From: Acinetobacter sp. Marseille-Q1618
Lineage (GTDB): Bacteria > Pseudomonadota > Gammaproteobacteria > Pseudomonadales > Moraxellaceae
Assembly: GCF_902809855.1 (NCBI RefSeq)
Contig: NZ_CADDWJ010000002.1
Location: 1,302,001-1,366,000 of the forward strand
Length of the DNA stretch: 64,000 nt
Direction of reading: 5' to 3'
This document shows, in pieces, positions 46,547 through 55,574 of this stretch. How positions within the stretch are numbered: the stretch's first letter is position 1; every line of letters begins with the position of its first letter. The notes beneath the pieces were generated by a model. It was given only the letters and a program-made list of their open reading frames with translations, was not told where the DNA came from and did not search any database. The position numbers were made by a program, and so were the translations under genes.

Positions 46547-47341
46547 ATGTCGAGCTATTATCAATTAATACAGCGTACTGTAGATGAACAAGGTGTGGTC
46601 ACAGCACATTATCAGTCGACCATACATGCACAAGGGGCTTGGAATGAACACGAGCAACACATGGCACCCGCTACAGGGATTATTTGTGCTGAATTAGAAC
46701 AATTTTCTCCTCGAGATGATGTGCGGATTGGGCGTATCAGTTTAGATATTTTTGGGTTGATTGCTGCGGGTGAGTTTAGCATCCGAACAAAAGTGATTCG
46801 TGGTGGTAAAACCATAGAACTACTTGAGTCCGAAATGATTGCACAAGGAAAAGTTTGTATCGTGGCAAGAACTTGGCGCATGATGACCAATAACAGTAAA
46901 AATGTCGCAGGGCTAGAAGATCAAAATATTGGCACACCTGAAAACTTGCCGATTTGGCAAGAAATTCGTCAGTGGCCAGGGGGCTATATTCAATCTATAG
47001 AAGCACGCACAGAACAACGCTGCCAAGGTGCGGGCATTGTGTGGTTAAGTAATGTATTGGATATGGTTGAAGGTCAAGAAACCACAGACTTTGTCAAGCT
47101 TATGGGCATGGTCGATACTGCAAATGGTATTGTGGCAAGACAAAAGCCACCTTTTAAATGGGGCTTCCCAAACTTAGATTTACAAATTCATTTATATCGT
47201 TTGCCTCAAGGCAGATGGTTAGGTTTAGAAACGGTACAACAATATGGTGAAGATGGGATTGGCTTAACCAGTTCAGTATTACATGACTTGCAGGGACCAT
47301 TTGGACGTAGTGAGCAAATTTTAACGTTACGACCGATGTAA
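46547..47341 (+). CDS. Acyl-CoA thioesterase family protein (double hotdog)
   Basis: A 264-residue protein with two tandem hotdog domains of the TesB-like 4HBT_3 group. The first half holds APATGIICAELEQF and IGRISLDIFGLIAAGEF; the second holds GAGIVWLSNVLDMVEGQETTDFVKLMGMVDTANG and WLGLETVQQYGEDGIGLTSSVLHD (each in blocks), with the Asp and Gln/Thr positions of the active site. It should hydrolyse acyl-CoA in the cytoplasm; the chain preference is unknown. A strong AGGGAAGA ribosome site precedes the ATG. It is a single gene with AT-rich flanks. Confidence 0.85.
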   Translation: MSSYYQLIQRTVDEQGVVTAHYQSTIHAQGAWNEHEQHMAPATGIICAELEQFSPRDDVRIGRISLDIFGLIAAGEFSIRTKVIRGGKTIELLESEMIAQGKVCIVARTWRMMTNNSKNVAGLEDQNIGTPENLPIWQEIRQWPGGYIQSIEARTEQRCQGAGIVWLSNVLDMVEGQETTDFVKLMGMVDTANGIVARQKPPFKWGFPNLDLQIHLYRLPQGRWLGLETVQQYGEDGIGLTSSVLHDLQGPFGRSEQILTLRPM

Positions 47342-47475
47342 AAATAGAATGTAAAGGTTTAATAAATGGGCAATATTGTGGTGAAATTTTAAACATTATC
47401 CTACAAATGACTACAAAGCTGTAGCGTTGGTGCAGTTTATACTGAGTTGAATAACTCTAATAACAGGATCATGCG

Positions 47476-48259
47476 ATGAAATCACAATATTCTCTATCTT
47501 ATTTCTATAAGCTTGCTTGCTGCGTGTTCCTCACAACCAGTAATACAAGGTAGTCAAGACAATGCTGCTGAGCCTTATGCGCCTGCGCCAATACACAGTG
47601 CAAAAACTTCAGCCATACAAGCAGAGAATATCAATCCTCAACGTGTCAGTGTAAGCCAACAATTAGGTACAAAATGGGGCGATGATGTTAGTTCTTATGT
47701 GCAGCAAGTGAACTTAAAAAGATTATCTAATCACCCCATTGATGAAACACAAGTACGCTATGCTGCTAAACAATTTTCAGGGCGCAGCATTAACAGTATT
47801 TCATTAGCGGCAGGTAAAATCAGTTTTTCAGTGTTGGATGATCGTGGTCAACATTTAGCATTATACCGTGAAGGGCAAAACTATTTTCTTTCGGGTAATG
47901 ATGGACAAAGTTACCAGTTGCACTATCGCAACAGTAGTGCCCAAACCTTTGAGGTGGTGGCAAGTGTCGATGGTTTGGATGTCCTCGATGGTCGCCAAGC
48001 TTCTCGTCAAAAAAGTGGTTATGTACTCCGACCTTATAGTTCGATTTCGATTGAAGGATTTAGAAAAAGTCATGCTTCAGTTGCATCATTTACATTTAGT
48101 TCACCACAACAATCTTATGCAGCCAATAGCGCACAGGGTTCGATTAAAAATACAGGGATTATTGGTACTGTGATTTATGAGTTAAAAGCACCGAAGCATT
48201 ATTCACCGCATCAGGATAAAGGATATGCAGCCGCACCAAATGCATTTCCAGCAGACTAA
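47476..48259 (+). pseudogene. Lipoprotein of unknown function, frameshifted in the signal peptide
   Basis: AGGA at 47465-47468 points to ATG 47476, but that frame ends after about 24 codons. The long frame (open from 47480 to 48259) has no good start of its own, yet its first residues, NHNILYLISISLLAACSS, are a perfect lipoprotein signal ending in the lipobox LAAC. The two frames join in the A-run at 47479-47481: removing one A, or adding two, gives MNHN- or MKNHN-ILYLISISLLAAC. So a one- or two-base indel has broken the start. The body (about 245 residues) is clearly related to the next gene, with LGTKWGDDV, ISFSVLDDRG, GQSYQLHY and IIGTVIYEL. It may be silent, phase-variable or a sequencing artefact. 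Confidence 0.75.
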
Positions 48260-48449
48260 GTGATTTTTTTAGGCGTTGTATTTACATGGTGATATTTACA
48301 TAAATGTAAAAAATAGCAATTGCTAAACTGAAATATACACAGGTATGCTGAATCCGATAATAATCTAAATGCCTTAAAATGACTGTTCAATTGAACTCAG
48401 CATCAATTTTGAAGAGTTGTTGAGTCGTATTTGAAAAAAGGTGATAAGA

Positions 48450-49211
48450 ATGAAAATTATAAATTATTTTATCTGCTTGTTATTGTGTGTATTTCTTGCT
48501 GCTTGTAGTAAAAAACAATCACAAAATGATGTGCCCCATAACTCATCAACTACAGCCAGTGCAGATGCCGCTGCCGATGCTGCAAATAATGAAGTGGCGA
48601 GTGACGAGAAATTGGGAACTAAGTGGGGCGATGAAATCGACTCACAAGTGACCGAAGTGGATTTAAAACGTAAGTCAAATTCTCCGCTTGCAGAAACCCA
48701 AGTCCAATATGCCGATAAGCAATATCAAGGTAAACCAATTCAAGGTATATCTGTCGCAGGCGGGAAAATTAGTTTTACTATTATTGATGATCGTGGTGAT
48801 ACGATTCCTTTATATCGGGTCGGTTCAAACTATTATTTGGCTGGGCGAGAAGGACAAAGTTATCAACTGCATTATGAAAATAACACCAGTAAAACCTTTG
48901 AAATCGTGACCAGTGTAGATGGAATTGATGTCATCGATGGAAGTGCTGCTTCACGTAGTAACTCAGGTTATGTGCTACATGCGCATGACACATTAACCAT
49001 CGAAGGTTTCCGTAAAAGTGCTGATGCAGTTGCTTCATTTACTTTTGGTAAACCTGAGGAATCCTATGCTGCAAATTCAGATAATGGTTCAATCGATAAT
49101 GCAGGAGTGATCGGTACAGTTGTGTATGAACTTGAAGCACCTGAAGAAAACAAAAAACCAATCAATAAATATGCACCACCACCAAATGCTTTCCCAGCAG
49201 ATAAAGATTAA
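48450..49211 (+). CDS. Lipoprotein of unknown function, intact paralogue
   Basis: A 253-residue lipoprotein: signal peptide with lipobox FLAAC, then an Ala/Asp/Asn-rich linker, then a beta-rich domain starting LGTKWGDEIDS. It aligns along its whole length with the frameshifted gene just upstream; shared blocks include LKRKSNSPLAETQVQYA, GGKISFTIIDDRGD, GREGQSYQLHYENN, SYAANSDNGS and GVIGTVVYEL, and both end in PPNAFPAD-type tails. I do not recognise a named domain. ATG 48450 follows AGGTGA; an in-frame GTG at 48441 is too close to that site. A terminator follows. Confidence 0.82.
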   Translation: MKIINYFICLLLCVFLAACSKKQSQNDVPHNSSTTASADAAADAANNEVASDEKLGTKWGDEIDSQVTEVDLKRKSNSPLAETQVQYADKQYQGKPIQGISVAGGKISFTIIDDRGDTIPLYRVGSNYYLAGREGQSYQLHYENNTSKTFEIVTSVDGIDVIDGSAASRSNSGYVLHAHDTLTIEGFRKSADAVASFTFGKPEESYAANSDNGSIDNAGVIGTVVYELEAPEENKKPINKYAPPPNAFPADKD

Positions 49212-49224
49212 TCCAAAAATCCAT

Positions 49225-49258
49225 AAGGTATTTTTTAGTCAATGAAAATACCTTTTTA
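49225..49258 (+). terminator. Terminator of the tandem lipoprotein genes
   Basis: Stem AAGGTATTTT (49225-49234) with AAAATACCTT (49245-49254), ten perfect pairs, followed by TTT. It lies 14 bases after the stop. Confidence 0.88.
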
Positions 49259-49341
49259 ATTCATTTAGATAAAAGAAAAATCCATGAAAAAATATTATAA
49301 AAGCAGATAGAAAACTCTACTTTTATAATTTTAAGTACCTA

Positions 49342-52300
49342 TTAACTCACTACTTCAATGGTACTTGCACCCGCACCTAATGGTTTAACTTGAATTTGCA
49401 CAGGAATTCGCTCATGCATTTCCTGAATATGGGAAATCAACACAACTTTACGTCCTTGATTTTGTAGTTGATCCAGTGCATTCATGACCATATGCAAAGA
49501 TGAAGCATCCAAAGTACCAAAACCTTCATCAATAAACAGTGATTCAATTTTCATCGAACCTGACGCCATATTAGCAATAGCCAAAGAAAGGGCAAGGGCT
49601 GCTAGGAAAGACTCCCCGCCAGAAAGTGAAGCGACTGAACGGGTTTCGCCATCCATATCATGGTCAATAATCGCGAGACTTAAAGAGTTTTCCAAACGCT
49701 TTAAAGTATAACGCTGTGACAACATTGCCAATTGTTGATTGGCATGTTCAAGTAAAATATCAAGGTTAAATTGCTGTGCATAATCTCGGAATTTTTTACC
49801 CGTTGCATCACCCATCAAACCTGAAATTTTGCTCCAACGATGTTCTTCTTGTTGAACTTGTAAAATTTCATCTGCAAATTGTTTCTGCTTTTGCAAGTTA
49901 CTTTGATGTTTTGCAAGATCAATTTTAATTTGATCACGAAGCTCAGATTGGGTTTTTAAGGATTCTGCATTCTCCAGCATTACTTGTTGTAATTGATTAA
50001 AATCAATTTCAGGCTGTTGCAAAGCGTGTTCAGCCAATTGTGCTTGAATGGTTTTTAATGCAGACTTTGCTTCATGCAGTAGGCGTTCAATATCTTGTAA
50101 TTGCTGGCGAATTTGTTGTTCTTGCGCAGGACTGATTTGAGCCAATTCTGCTAAATCAGAAGCTTGAAAATCAGTATGAACATTCAACCAATTTTGAATC
50201 ACACTGTTAACTTGGTTTAAACTATTTTGGCTTTGTTGTTGCTGCGCTTGTAACTGCTCTAAACGACTTTTTTGCTGTTCAAATTCGGTACGAGATTGAT
50301 CAAACTTCTGCTTATGTTGTTGATATTGCAATTGAATTTGCTGACGTTTTTTATCATGTTCAGCTAACCATTCATTTGGTTTAACATCGCTTAATCCTGT
50401 CATGGCTAGAATTAACTGATTGGCTTTTTCTGTATTTTTTTGACCTTTCAGTTTAATGGTATTTAAATTTTCTTGCGTTTCAGCAATGTGTTTAGCTGCA
50501 TTTTCTAAGTTTAATATGACCGAATGCAATTGCTGCGAGGTTTGGTCGAGTTGCAACTTTAACTGTGCTAATTGCTCTAATTGTTGTAATCGCAGCTCAA
50601 GTTGCTGATAGAGCTGTTGAGCTTGAATGGTGGTTTTTTGTTGCCATTGCAATTTTTCAGCATCTGTTAAACAAGCAACAATATGCGAAACGTGTTGCTG
50701 TAAGTTTTGCGCATTTTGCAATAAATGTTCAGCCTGCTGAACATCTTGTGTTAATTGCTGTTGCGCTTTTAGATGTAAAATGGATTGGCTAATTTGAGCT
50801 TCAAAATGCTGACAGTCCATTTGGTTTTGCTGACTGATTTCTTCAAAGTGCTTTGAAATTTCCGATTGTGTTTGGTCTAAATCTAAGTTTATTTGCGCAG
50901 TTTTGCATTGTTCTCGCAATATTTTTTCAGTTGCTTTTGTTTTCTCCACACTATTTTTTAGTGCAGTTTTGAATTGTTCTAACTCCGTATTGAGTTTGGT
51001 TTGTTGCTGTTGTTGTTGTTGCCAAATTTTTAAGGCTTCTTGTTCTTTGCTAAGTGCATGTTGTTGTTGCTGTTGTTGTAATTCAAATAGGGCTTTAGAT
51101 ACAACCGAATCATCCTTTTTATATGGGTGTGAAGTGCTACCACACACTAGACAAGGTTTACCTTCTGTAAGTTCTGCACGTAAATTTTCTACATTTTCAG
51201 CATGTAAAAGCCTTTGTTGCTGCAAAATCTCTTGAAGTTTTAGACGTGCATCTTTACTGGATTGAAATTCTTGTTCCGCAATGACGGTATTTTTTTCAAC
51301 CTGTTGAAACTCAGTATTTGTAAGACTAAGTTTATTTTGGAGTTGTTGAGCCTCTTGTTGTAACTCAAACCATTGGTTTAATTTTTGTTGAATGACATTG
51401 AGTTGATTATGTTGATGAATTTTTAACTCACGTTGTTGTCGTGCTTGTTCCAGTTGTTTTTCTAGTTGATCAATCGTTCCAATTTGTGCAATGCGTTGCT
51501 TTAATTCTGCTTTTTGAAGATTAAGTCTATGTTCAGCATCTATGGTGCTACCAATCTGATTTTCAATAGTTTGATAATGCTGAATAAATTGTGATAATTG
51601 CTGTAAGTGAGCCGATAGCCCTTTATCTAAATCAGCAAAGTGTTGTGTAGCTAAAAGCTTCGTATTAACATGTTCTTGTTGTCGCTGAATCTGCTGAATC
51701 TGTTGTTCAAATTGTTGCTTTTGCTGAGTTAAAGGCTGTTGCGCTTGCTCTAAATCAAATAGTTTTTTCTTTACTTGATTAAATTCAGCGCCAATACGTT
51801 CACGTTCCGAATTGCAATCTCGCACCTGATGAATAGCGCTAAGATTTTTATTTTCAAAATCTTGGATTTCAGCAAGCGCTGTTTCTGATTGAAGGTATTG
51901 AGATTTTTGTGTTTCAAATGCGACTGTCAGTCCATTAAAAATTTGTTGCTGCTGTTGAAGCTGTGGCGCAAGCGTTTGTTGCGCTTTGACCAACTGTTGT
52001 TGTTGAAACACATTTGGACGAATTTCAGAAAATATTTCTAAACGATTTAGACGTTCACGTTCAGAGGTTAATTTGTGTTGCTCATTTAAATATTGATCAA
52101 CACTACTTTGTTTTACAACAATCTCTTGATCAAACTTTTGTTTACGTTCAAACCATTGTTGTTGTTTTTCCAGTTGAGATTTTTTAGCTTCTAGTTTTTT
52201 ATAATCGGTATCGATGTTTTGAAATCGGGTATTGAGTTCCGTCACTGCTTCATCAGATAGCACTTCGATATGCCCTAGCAAATTTTCAAGCTCTTTACGT

Positions 52301-52938
52301 TTAAGTGTGACAGCTTTAGTGCGTTCAAAAGCCAATTGACCGATCTTGGCAAAAATAGAAGAATTGGTTAAATATTCAAGTAATTCACCACGTTCATTGT
52401 CACGTGCTTTTAAAAATGCAGTGACTTCAGATTGTGCTAAAAGTACCGCACGCGTGAATTGTTCAAAACTCAATTGCGTGATTTTAAAAATGCTGGTATC
52501 AACGGCTTTGGCTTTGTCAGCAACGACCACCCCATCTGTGAGGCATTTTAGATAACGTTGCACATTTTGTAATTTACCATCGGCTTTTTCACGTGAACGT
52601 TTTAACTCCCAGCGAGCCAGATAATGTTTTTGATCTTGTGCGATAAAAGTGAGTTCCGCAAAACCATGAGCAGTGCCACGGCGTAAAACAGTTAAAGGTG
52701 AGTTCGTTAAAAGTTCTGAACCATCGACATCTTGTAGTTTGCCATCACTGTCTTTTAGACGTGGAATTTTGTTAAAAAGAGCAAGGCACATCGCATCTAA
52801 AATAGTGGACTTGCCTGCACCTGTTTTCCCAACAATCGCCACTAAACCTGCTGAGGCTAAAGGCTCAGATTCAAAATCAATGAAATGCTCACCCGAAAGA
52901 GATGCTAAGTTTTTTAAACGAATAGATAAAATTTTCAT
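49342..52938 (-). CDS. sbcC: SbcC, ATPase subunit of the SbcCD nuclease
   Basis: A 1198-residue SMC-like ATPase that, with SbcD, cuts hairpins and blocked DNA ends. Walker A is GKTGAGKST (37-45); the zinc hook is CLVC (Cys596 and Cys599) at the exact middle; the signature SLSGGESFLAALALS and Walker B LFIDEGFGTLD lie near residues 1105-1145. The two coiled-coil arms are unusually Gln-rich, with many QQQQ runs. It is the second gene of an sbcD-sbcC pair with nine bases between them. Confidence 0.97.
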   Translation of the reverse strand: MKILSIRLKNLASLSGEHFIDFESEPLASAGLVAIVGKTGAGKSTILDAMCLALFNKIPRLKDSDGKLQDVDGSELLTNSPLTVLRRGTAHGFAELTFIAQDQKHYLARWELKRSREKADGKLQNVQRYLKCLTDGVVVADKAKAVDTSIFKITQLSFEQFTRAVLLAQSEVTAFLKARDNERGELLEYLTNSSIFAKIGQLAFERTKAVTLKRKELENLLGHIEVLSDEAVTELNTRFQNIDTDYKKLEAKKSQLEKQQQWFERKQKFDQEIVVKQSSVDQYLNEQHKLTSERERLNRLEIFSEIRPNVFQQQQLVKAQQTLAPQLQQQQQIFNGLTVAFETQKSQYLQSETALAEIQDFENKNLSAIHQVRDCNSERERIGAEFNQVKKKLFDLEQAQQPLTQQKQQFEQQIQQIQRQQEHVNTKLLATQHFADLDKGLSAHLQQLSQFIQHYQTIENQIGSTIDAEHRLNLQKAELKQRIAQIGTIDQLEKQLEQARQQRELKIHQHNQLNVIQQKLNQWFELQQEAQQLQNKLSLTNTEFQQVEKNTVIAEQEFQSSKDARLKLQEILQQQRLLHAENVENLRAELTEGKPCLVCGSTSHPYKKDDSVVSKALFELQQQQQQHALSKEQEALKIWQQQQQQQTKLNTELEQFKTALKNSVEKTKATEKILREQCKTAQINLDLDQTQSEISKHFEEISQQNQMDCQHFEAQISQSILHLKAQQQLTQDVQQAEHLLQNAQNLQQHVSHIVACLTDAEKLQWQQKTTIQAQQLYQQLELRLQQLEQLAQLKLQLDQTSQQLHSVILNLENAAKHIAETQENLNTIKLKGQKNTEKANQLILAMTGLSDVKPNEWLAEHDKKRQQIQLQYQQHKQKFDQSRTEFEQQKSRLEQLQAQQQQSQNSLNQVNSVIQNWLNVHTDFQASDLAELAQISPAQEQQIRQQLQDIERLLHEAKSALKTIQAQLAEHALQQPEIDFNQLQQVMLENAESLKTQSELRDQIKIDLAKHQSNLQKQKQFADEILQVQQEEHRWSKISGLMGDATGKKFRDYAQQFNLDILLEHANQQLAMLSQRYTLKRLENSLSLAIIDHDMDGETRSVASLSGGESFLAALALSLAIANMASGSMKIESLFIDEGFGTLDASSLHMVMNALDQLQNQGRKVVLISHIQEMHERIPVQIQVKPLGAGASTIEVVS

Positions 52939-52947
52939 GACAAATTC

Positions 52948-54201
52948 TTAACCTTTATGCTCATCTTCAAGTGATTTTTCAGCTTCATGAACTAAACTTA
53001 AAAAGTCCTTGAGTACAGCATCATCATTGGCATAACCATTTTTTTCCCAAATTTGTTGAAAGAGTTTTTCAGGTGTTGGTGGTTCTAAGCTGACTTGAAT
53101 TGTGTCATCTACATTTTTTTCTGCTGCGAAATACTGACGAGAAATACGCACTAAACGATAGCGATTTGCAGGCAATGCATCTTCGAATTGTTGTCTTAGA
53201 TTCGGCTGTGGTGGAACAGTGGTATGGTACTCAATATCGATATATTCACGTTGATCAATCTCGGTAATTTCACCACTTTCTAAAGCTTTTAATTGATTAA
53301 AAACTTGGTTGAGTTCACCTTTGATTTTATGCAATCGTACACTGCGTGGAATAGCGATCGTGTCATATTGAAATCGAGATTCATCCGTTTTTGTTGGATC
53401 AATACTAACATCAACCACTTGATGTTTATAATTTATTTCACTAAAAGACAGTGGAATCGGTGAACCACTATAACGAATATGTGCCTGTCCCACTTTTTGC
53501 GGTTTATGTAAATGCCCAAGTGCAACATAGTCAATCACATCATCAAATAACGCCGTAGAAAGTGCTTCTTCATTACCAATAATAATCGGACGTTCAGAGT
53601 CAGAGGTTTCGCCACCTTGCATATGGGCATGTGACATTAAAATCAGTGCTTGATCATCTGTTTTGCGTTGTTTAGCTGCTGCAATGAGTTGTTGATGTAA
53701 ATAGGCAATGGCATTTTGACTGTTGGTGGTTTGTTCATTAAACCCTGTAATTTCCGCAGGGCGTAAAAAGGGTAGTGTCAAACACCAAGCCACGATGTTT
53801 TTATTTTCATCATAAATTGGAACGAGTAAACGATCTAAATCAATATCACCTTCAGCATTTTTATGAATCACACCAACTGTTTTTGCATTATATTTTTCAA
53901 GTAAAGGTTCAACTTGTTCGATGCGATAACCAGAATCATGATTGCCTGCAATCATTAAGGTTTGCATATGCGGTGCAAGTGCATGCGCATCTGCGAGAAA
54001 TTGATAAAGTTGTTTTTGAGCACTGGATGCAGGGTTGATCACATCGAAAATATCTCCAGCGATCAGCAGTGCATGTGGCTGTTTTACTTTAATTTGTTCG
54101 AGTAACCATACGAGGAATTGTTCATGTTCGTATTGACGAGAATGGTTGTAGAAAAATTGTCCTAAATGCCAATCCGAAGTATGAAAAAAGCGTACAGTCA
54201 T
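52948..54201 (-). CDS. sbcD: SbcD, nuclease subunit of the SbcCD complex
   Basis: A 417-residue Mre11-type metallophosphoesterase. All metal-binding motifs are visible: SDWHLG (D10, H12), AGDIFD (about 48-53), AGNHDSGYR (about 88-96), MSHAHMQGGE (about 190) and ALGHLHKPQ (about 228). The C-terminal part binds SbcC. It lies first in the pair and is about the length of E. coli SbcD. Its promoter should lie in the gap to 54336, which otherwise holds a gene remnant. Confidence 0.97.
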   Translation of the reverse strand: MTVRFFHTSDWHLGQFFYNHSRQYEHEQFLVWLLEQIKVKQPHALLIAGDIFDVINPASSAQKQLYQFLADAHALAPHMQTLMIAGNHDSGYRIEQVEPLLEKYNAKTVGVIHKNAEGDIDLDRLLVPIYDENKNIVAWCLTLPFLRPAEITGFNEQTTNSQNAIAYLHQQLIAAAKQRKTDDQALILMSHAHMQGGETSDSERPIIIGNEEALSTALFDDVIDYVALGHLHKPQKVGQAHIRYSGSPIPLSFSEINYKHQVVDVSIDPTKTDESRFQYDTIAIPRSVRLHKIKGELNQVFNQLKALESGEITEIDQREYIDIEYHTTVPPQPNLRQQFEDALPANRYRLVRISRQYFAAEKNVDDTIQVSLEPPTPEKLFQQIWEKNGYANDDAVLKDFLSLVHEAEKSLEDEHKG

Positions 54202-54335
54202 GTGAACTCAAACAGGAAAAATAGCCACAATAACCTTAGCATATTTTAGAGTGAAACAATGCCCGAATTGCGCTTTACATATTTGAAGCACATTAAATTT
54301 ATAAACAATCATCAATCAACGAGTACTTGATTTAC

Positions 54336-54577
54336 TTAACGATACTGAGATTTCATTTTCCTTAAAGCATTGAGAAGATAATATTGGCGTTCATCGTTTA
54401 AAGACTCATCAAAGGTAATTGAGCTTTTTCCTTCCATTACAATCGCTTATTGGTCATAACGTTGAAAAATTTCCAGCCAAAAACTTGGCTATAAAAGTTT
54501 AATTCTCTTACAAGGTTGGAGGATTGGATTTCAAAGTAGGTGAGGGCAGTTATTGTTCCTGCTTGAAACGTGAACAT
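54336..54577 (-). pseudogene. Remnant of a VOC (glyoxalase-fold) gene
   Basis: The minus strand holds a 46-codon reading (54577-54437) whose middle, TYFEIQSSNLVRELNFYSQVFGWKF (in two blocks), is the first beta-alpha-beta unit of VOC/glyoxalase-like proteins. It stops at TAA and is followed without gap (TAATG) by a 33-codon reading to 54336 (GKSSITFDESLNDERQYYLL-). The rest of a normal 120-residue VOC protein is missing, so this looks like a gene with a large internal deletion. The second part I do not recognise. It lies between sbcD and nrtR. Confidence 0.55.
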
Positions 54578-54604
54578 AGTTTCGAGTTAAATTTTTAAAA
54601 TGAA

Positions 54605-55363
54605 TTACTTACTATTTTCCCTCGGATACTCCAAAATTCTTGGAAAGTGAAAGTCAAAACTATCTTGTGCATATCTATAGAGTTGAGCAGGGCGTTTACC
54701 CGCAATTTTTGATTGATCTGTTTCCTCAACCGCACCCGCTTCTATCATCCGGCGTCTAAACGATTTCTTTTCTAAACTTTGTCCTAAAATAATTTCATAA
54801 ATCTGCTGTAACTCAGTTAGTGTAAAAAGTTCAGGCATTAAACTCACAGGCAAGGCAGTATAACGTGCCTTGCTACTTAAACGCTCAATAGCTAAGTCTA
54901 AAAGCTGTAAATGATCAAATGCTAAATCCAGTTTTTTTGCATCTGCGATGGATACCCATTCACTATATTCAGTTGTATTTTGTTCGGTTTGTTCAGTTGC
55001 AATACGCTGAAACGCTTTAAAATCAATCAGTGCAAAATATAAAGCAGTTACTGCCCAACCACGAGGGTCACGTGTTGCATTGCCTATAGTGGCAACTTGC
55101 TCCAAATGTGGCGATTTTAAACCAGTTTTTTCAACCAATTTACGATGAGTAGATGCCATCAAATCGGTATCTTTTGATAAATCAATAAAACCACCAGGCA
55201 ACGCCCATTTGTCTTTTTGTGGGAAATTAGAACGCTTAATCAGTAAAACTTGAAGTTGACCAGCATCTACAGAAAAAATAGCCATATCTACTGTGAATAA
55301 AGGCGCATCAAACTCTTTTTTATTGTAATGGGATAAAAATTCTTGTTCTGAAGAAAATGTCAC
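54605..55363 (-). CDS. nrtR: NrtR-type Nudix regulator of NAD metabolism
   Basis: A 252-residue two-domain repressor. Residues about 15-150 form a Nudix fold; its Nudix box (ALPGGFIDLSKDTD- then RKLVEKTGL) lacks the full Glu set, as expected for a sensor and not a hydrolase. The C-terminal part (about 160-245) is the NrtR winged helix with RRRMIEAGAVEE and GKRPAQLYRY. NrtR proteins bind ADP-ribose and repress NAD-salvage genes; nadV lies just upstream on the same strand, which fits. I could not identify its operator with confidence. Confidence 0.9.
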   Translation of the reverse strand: MTFSSEQEFLSHYNKKEFDAPLFTVDMAIFSVDAGQLQVLLIKRSNFPQKDKWALPGGFIDLSKDTDLMASTHRKLVEKTGLKSPHLEQVATIGNATRDPRGWAVTALYFALIDFKAFQRIATEQTEQNTTEYSEWVSIADAKKLDLAFDHLQLLDLAIERLSSKARYTALPVSLMPELFTLTELQQIYEIILGQSLEKKSFRRRMIEAGAVEETDQSKIAGKRPAQLYRYAQDSFDFHFPRILEYPRENSK

Positions 55364-55489
55364 GTTCTGGCTCGCTTTATTTTATGAAAATGAAAGGGTA
55401 ATTGGATTATTGCAGGCTATACGTTATTCGCCAAGTCCTTTCCAATCTGTTCATATATTCAGTTATAGTTTGCATAGATATTATGTTAA

Positions 55490-55514
55490 ACCCTCTCTTT
55501 TAAAAAGAGAGGGT
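55490..55514 (-). terminator. Strong hairpin between nadV and nrtR
   Basis: A 12-base-pair perfect inverted repeat (55490-55501 with 55503-55514; ACCCTCTCTTTT and its complement) lies 60 bases past the nadV stop. On the minus strand it is followed by TTTAACAT, so termination may be weak. It may separate nadV and nrtR transcription, or serve RNA stability. Confidence 0.6.
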
Positions 55515-55574
55515 AGTTTCAATATAAGTCCAAGCATTGTTGAAAAATTATATAGAGATAAGGTCTAATTTAAC

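Noticed and set aside
47342..47475. Separate short gene in the frame starting at ATG 47476 (about 24 codons)
   Set aside because: It is better explained as the true start of the lipoprotein broken by an indel, because the downstream frame carries the lipobox.
50903..51235. A 110-codon plus-strand reading full of Cys inside sbcC
   Set aside because: It is the complement of Gln-rich coiled-coil codons (TTG and CTG read back as CAA and CAG). Poly-Cys has no support, and there is no ribosome site.
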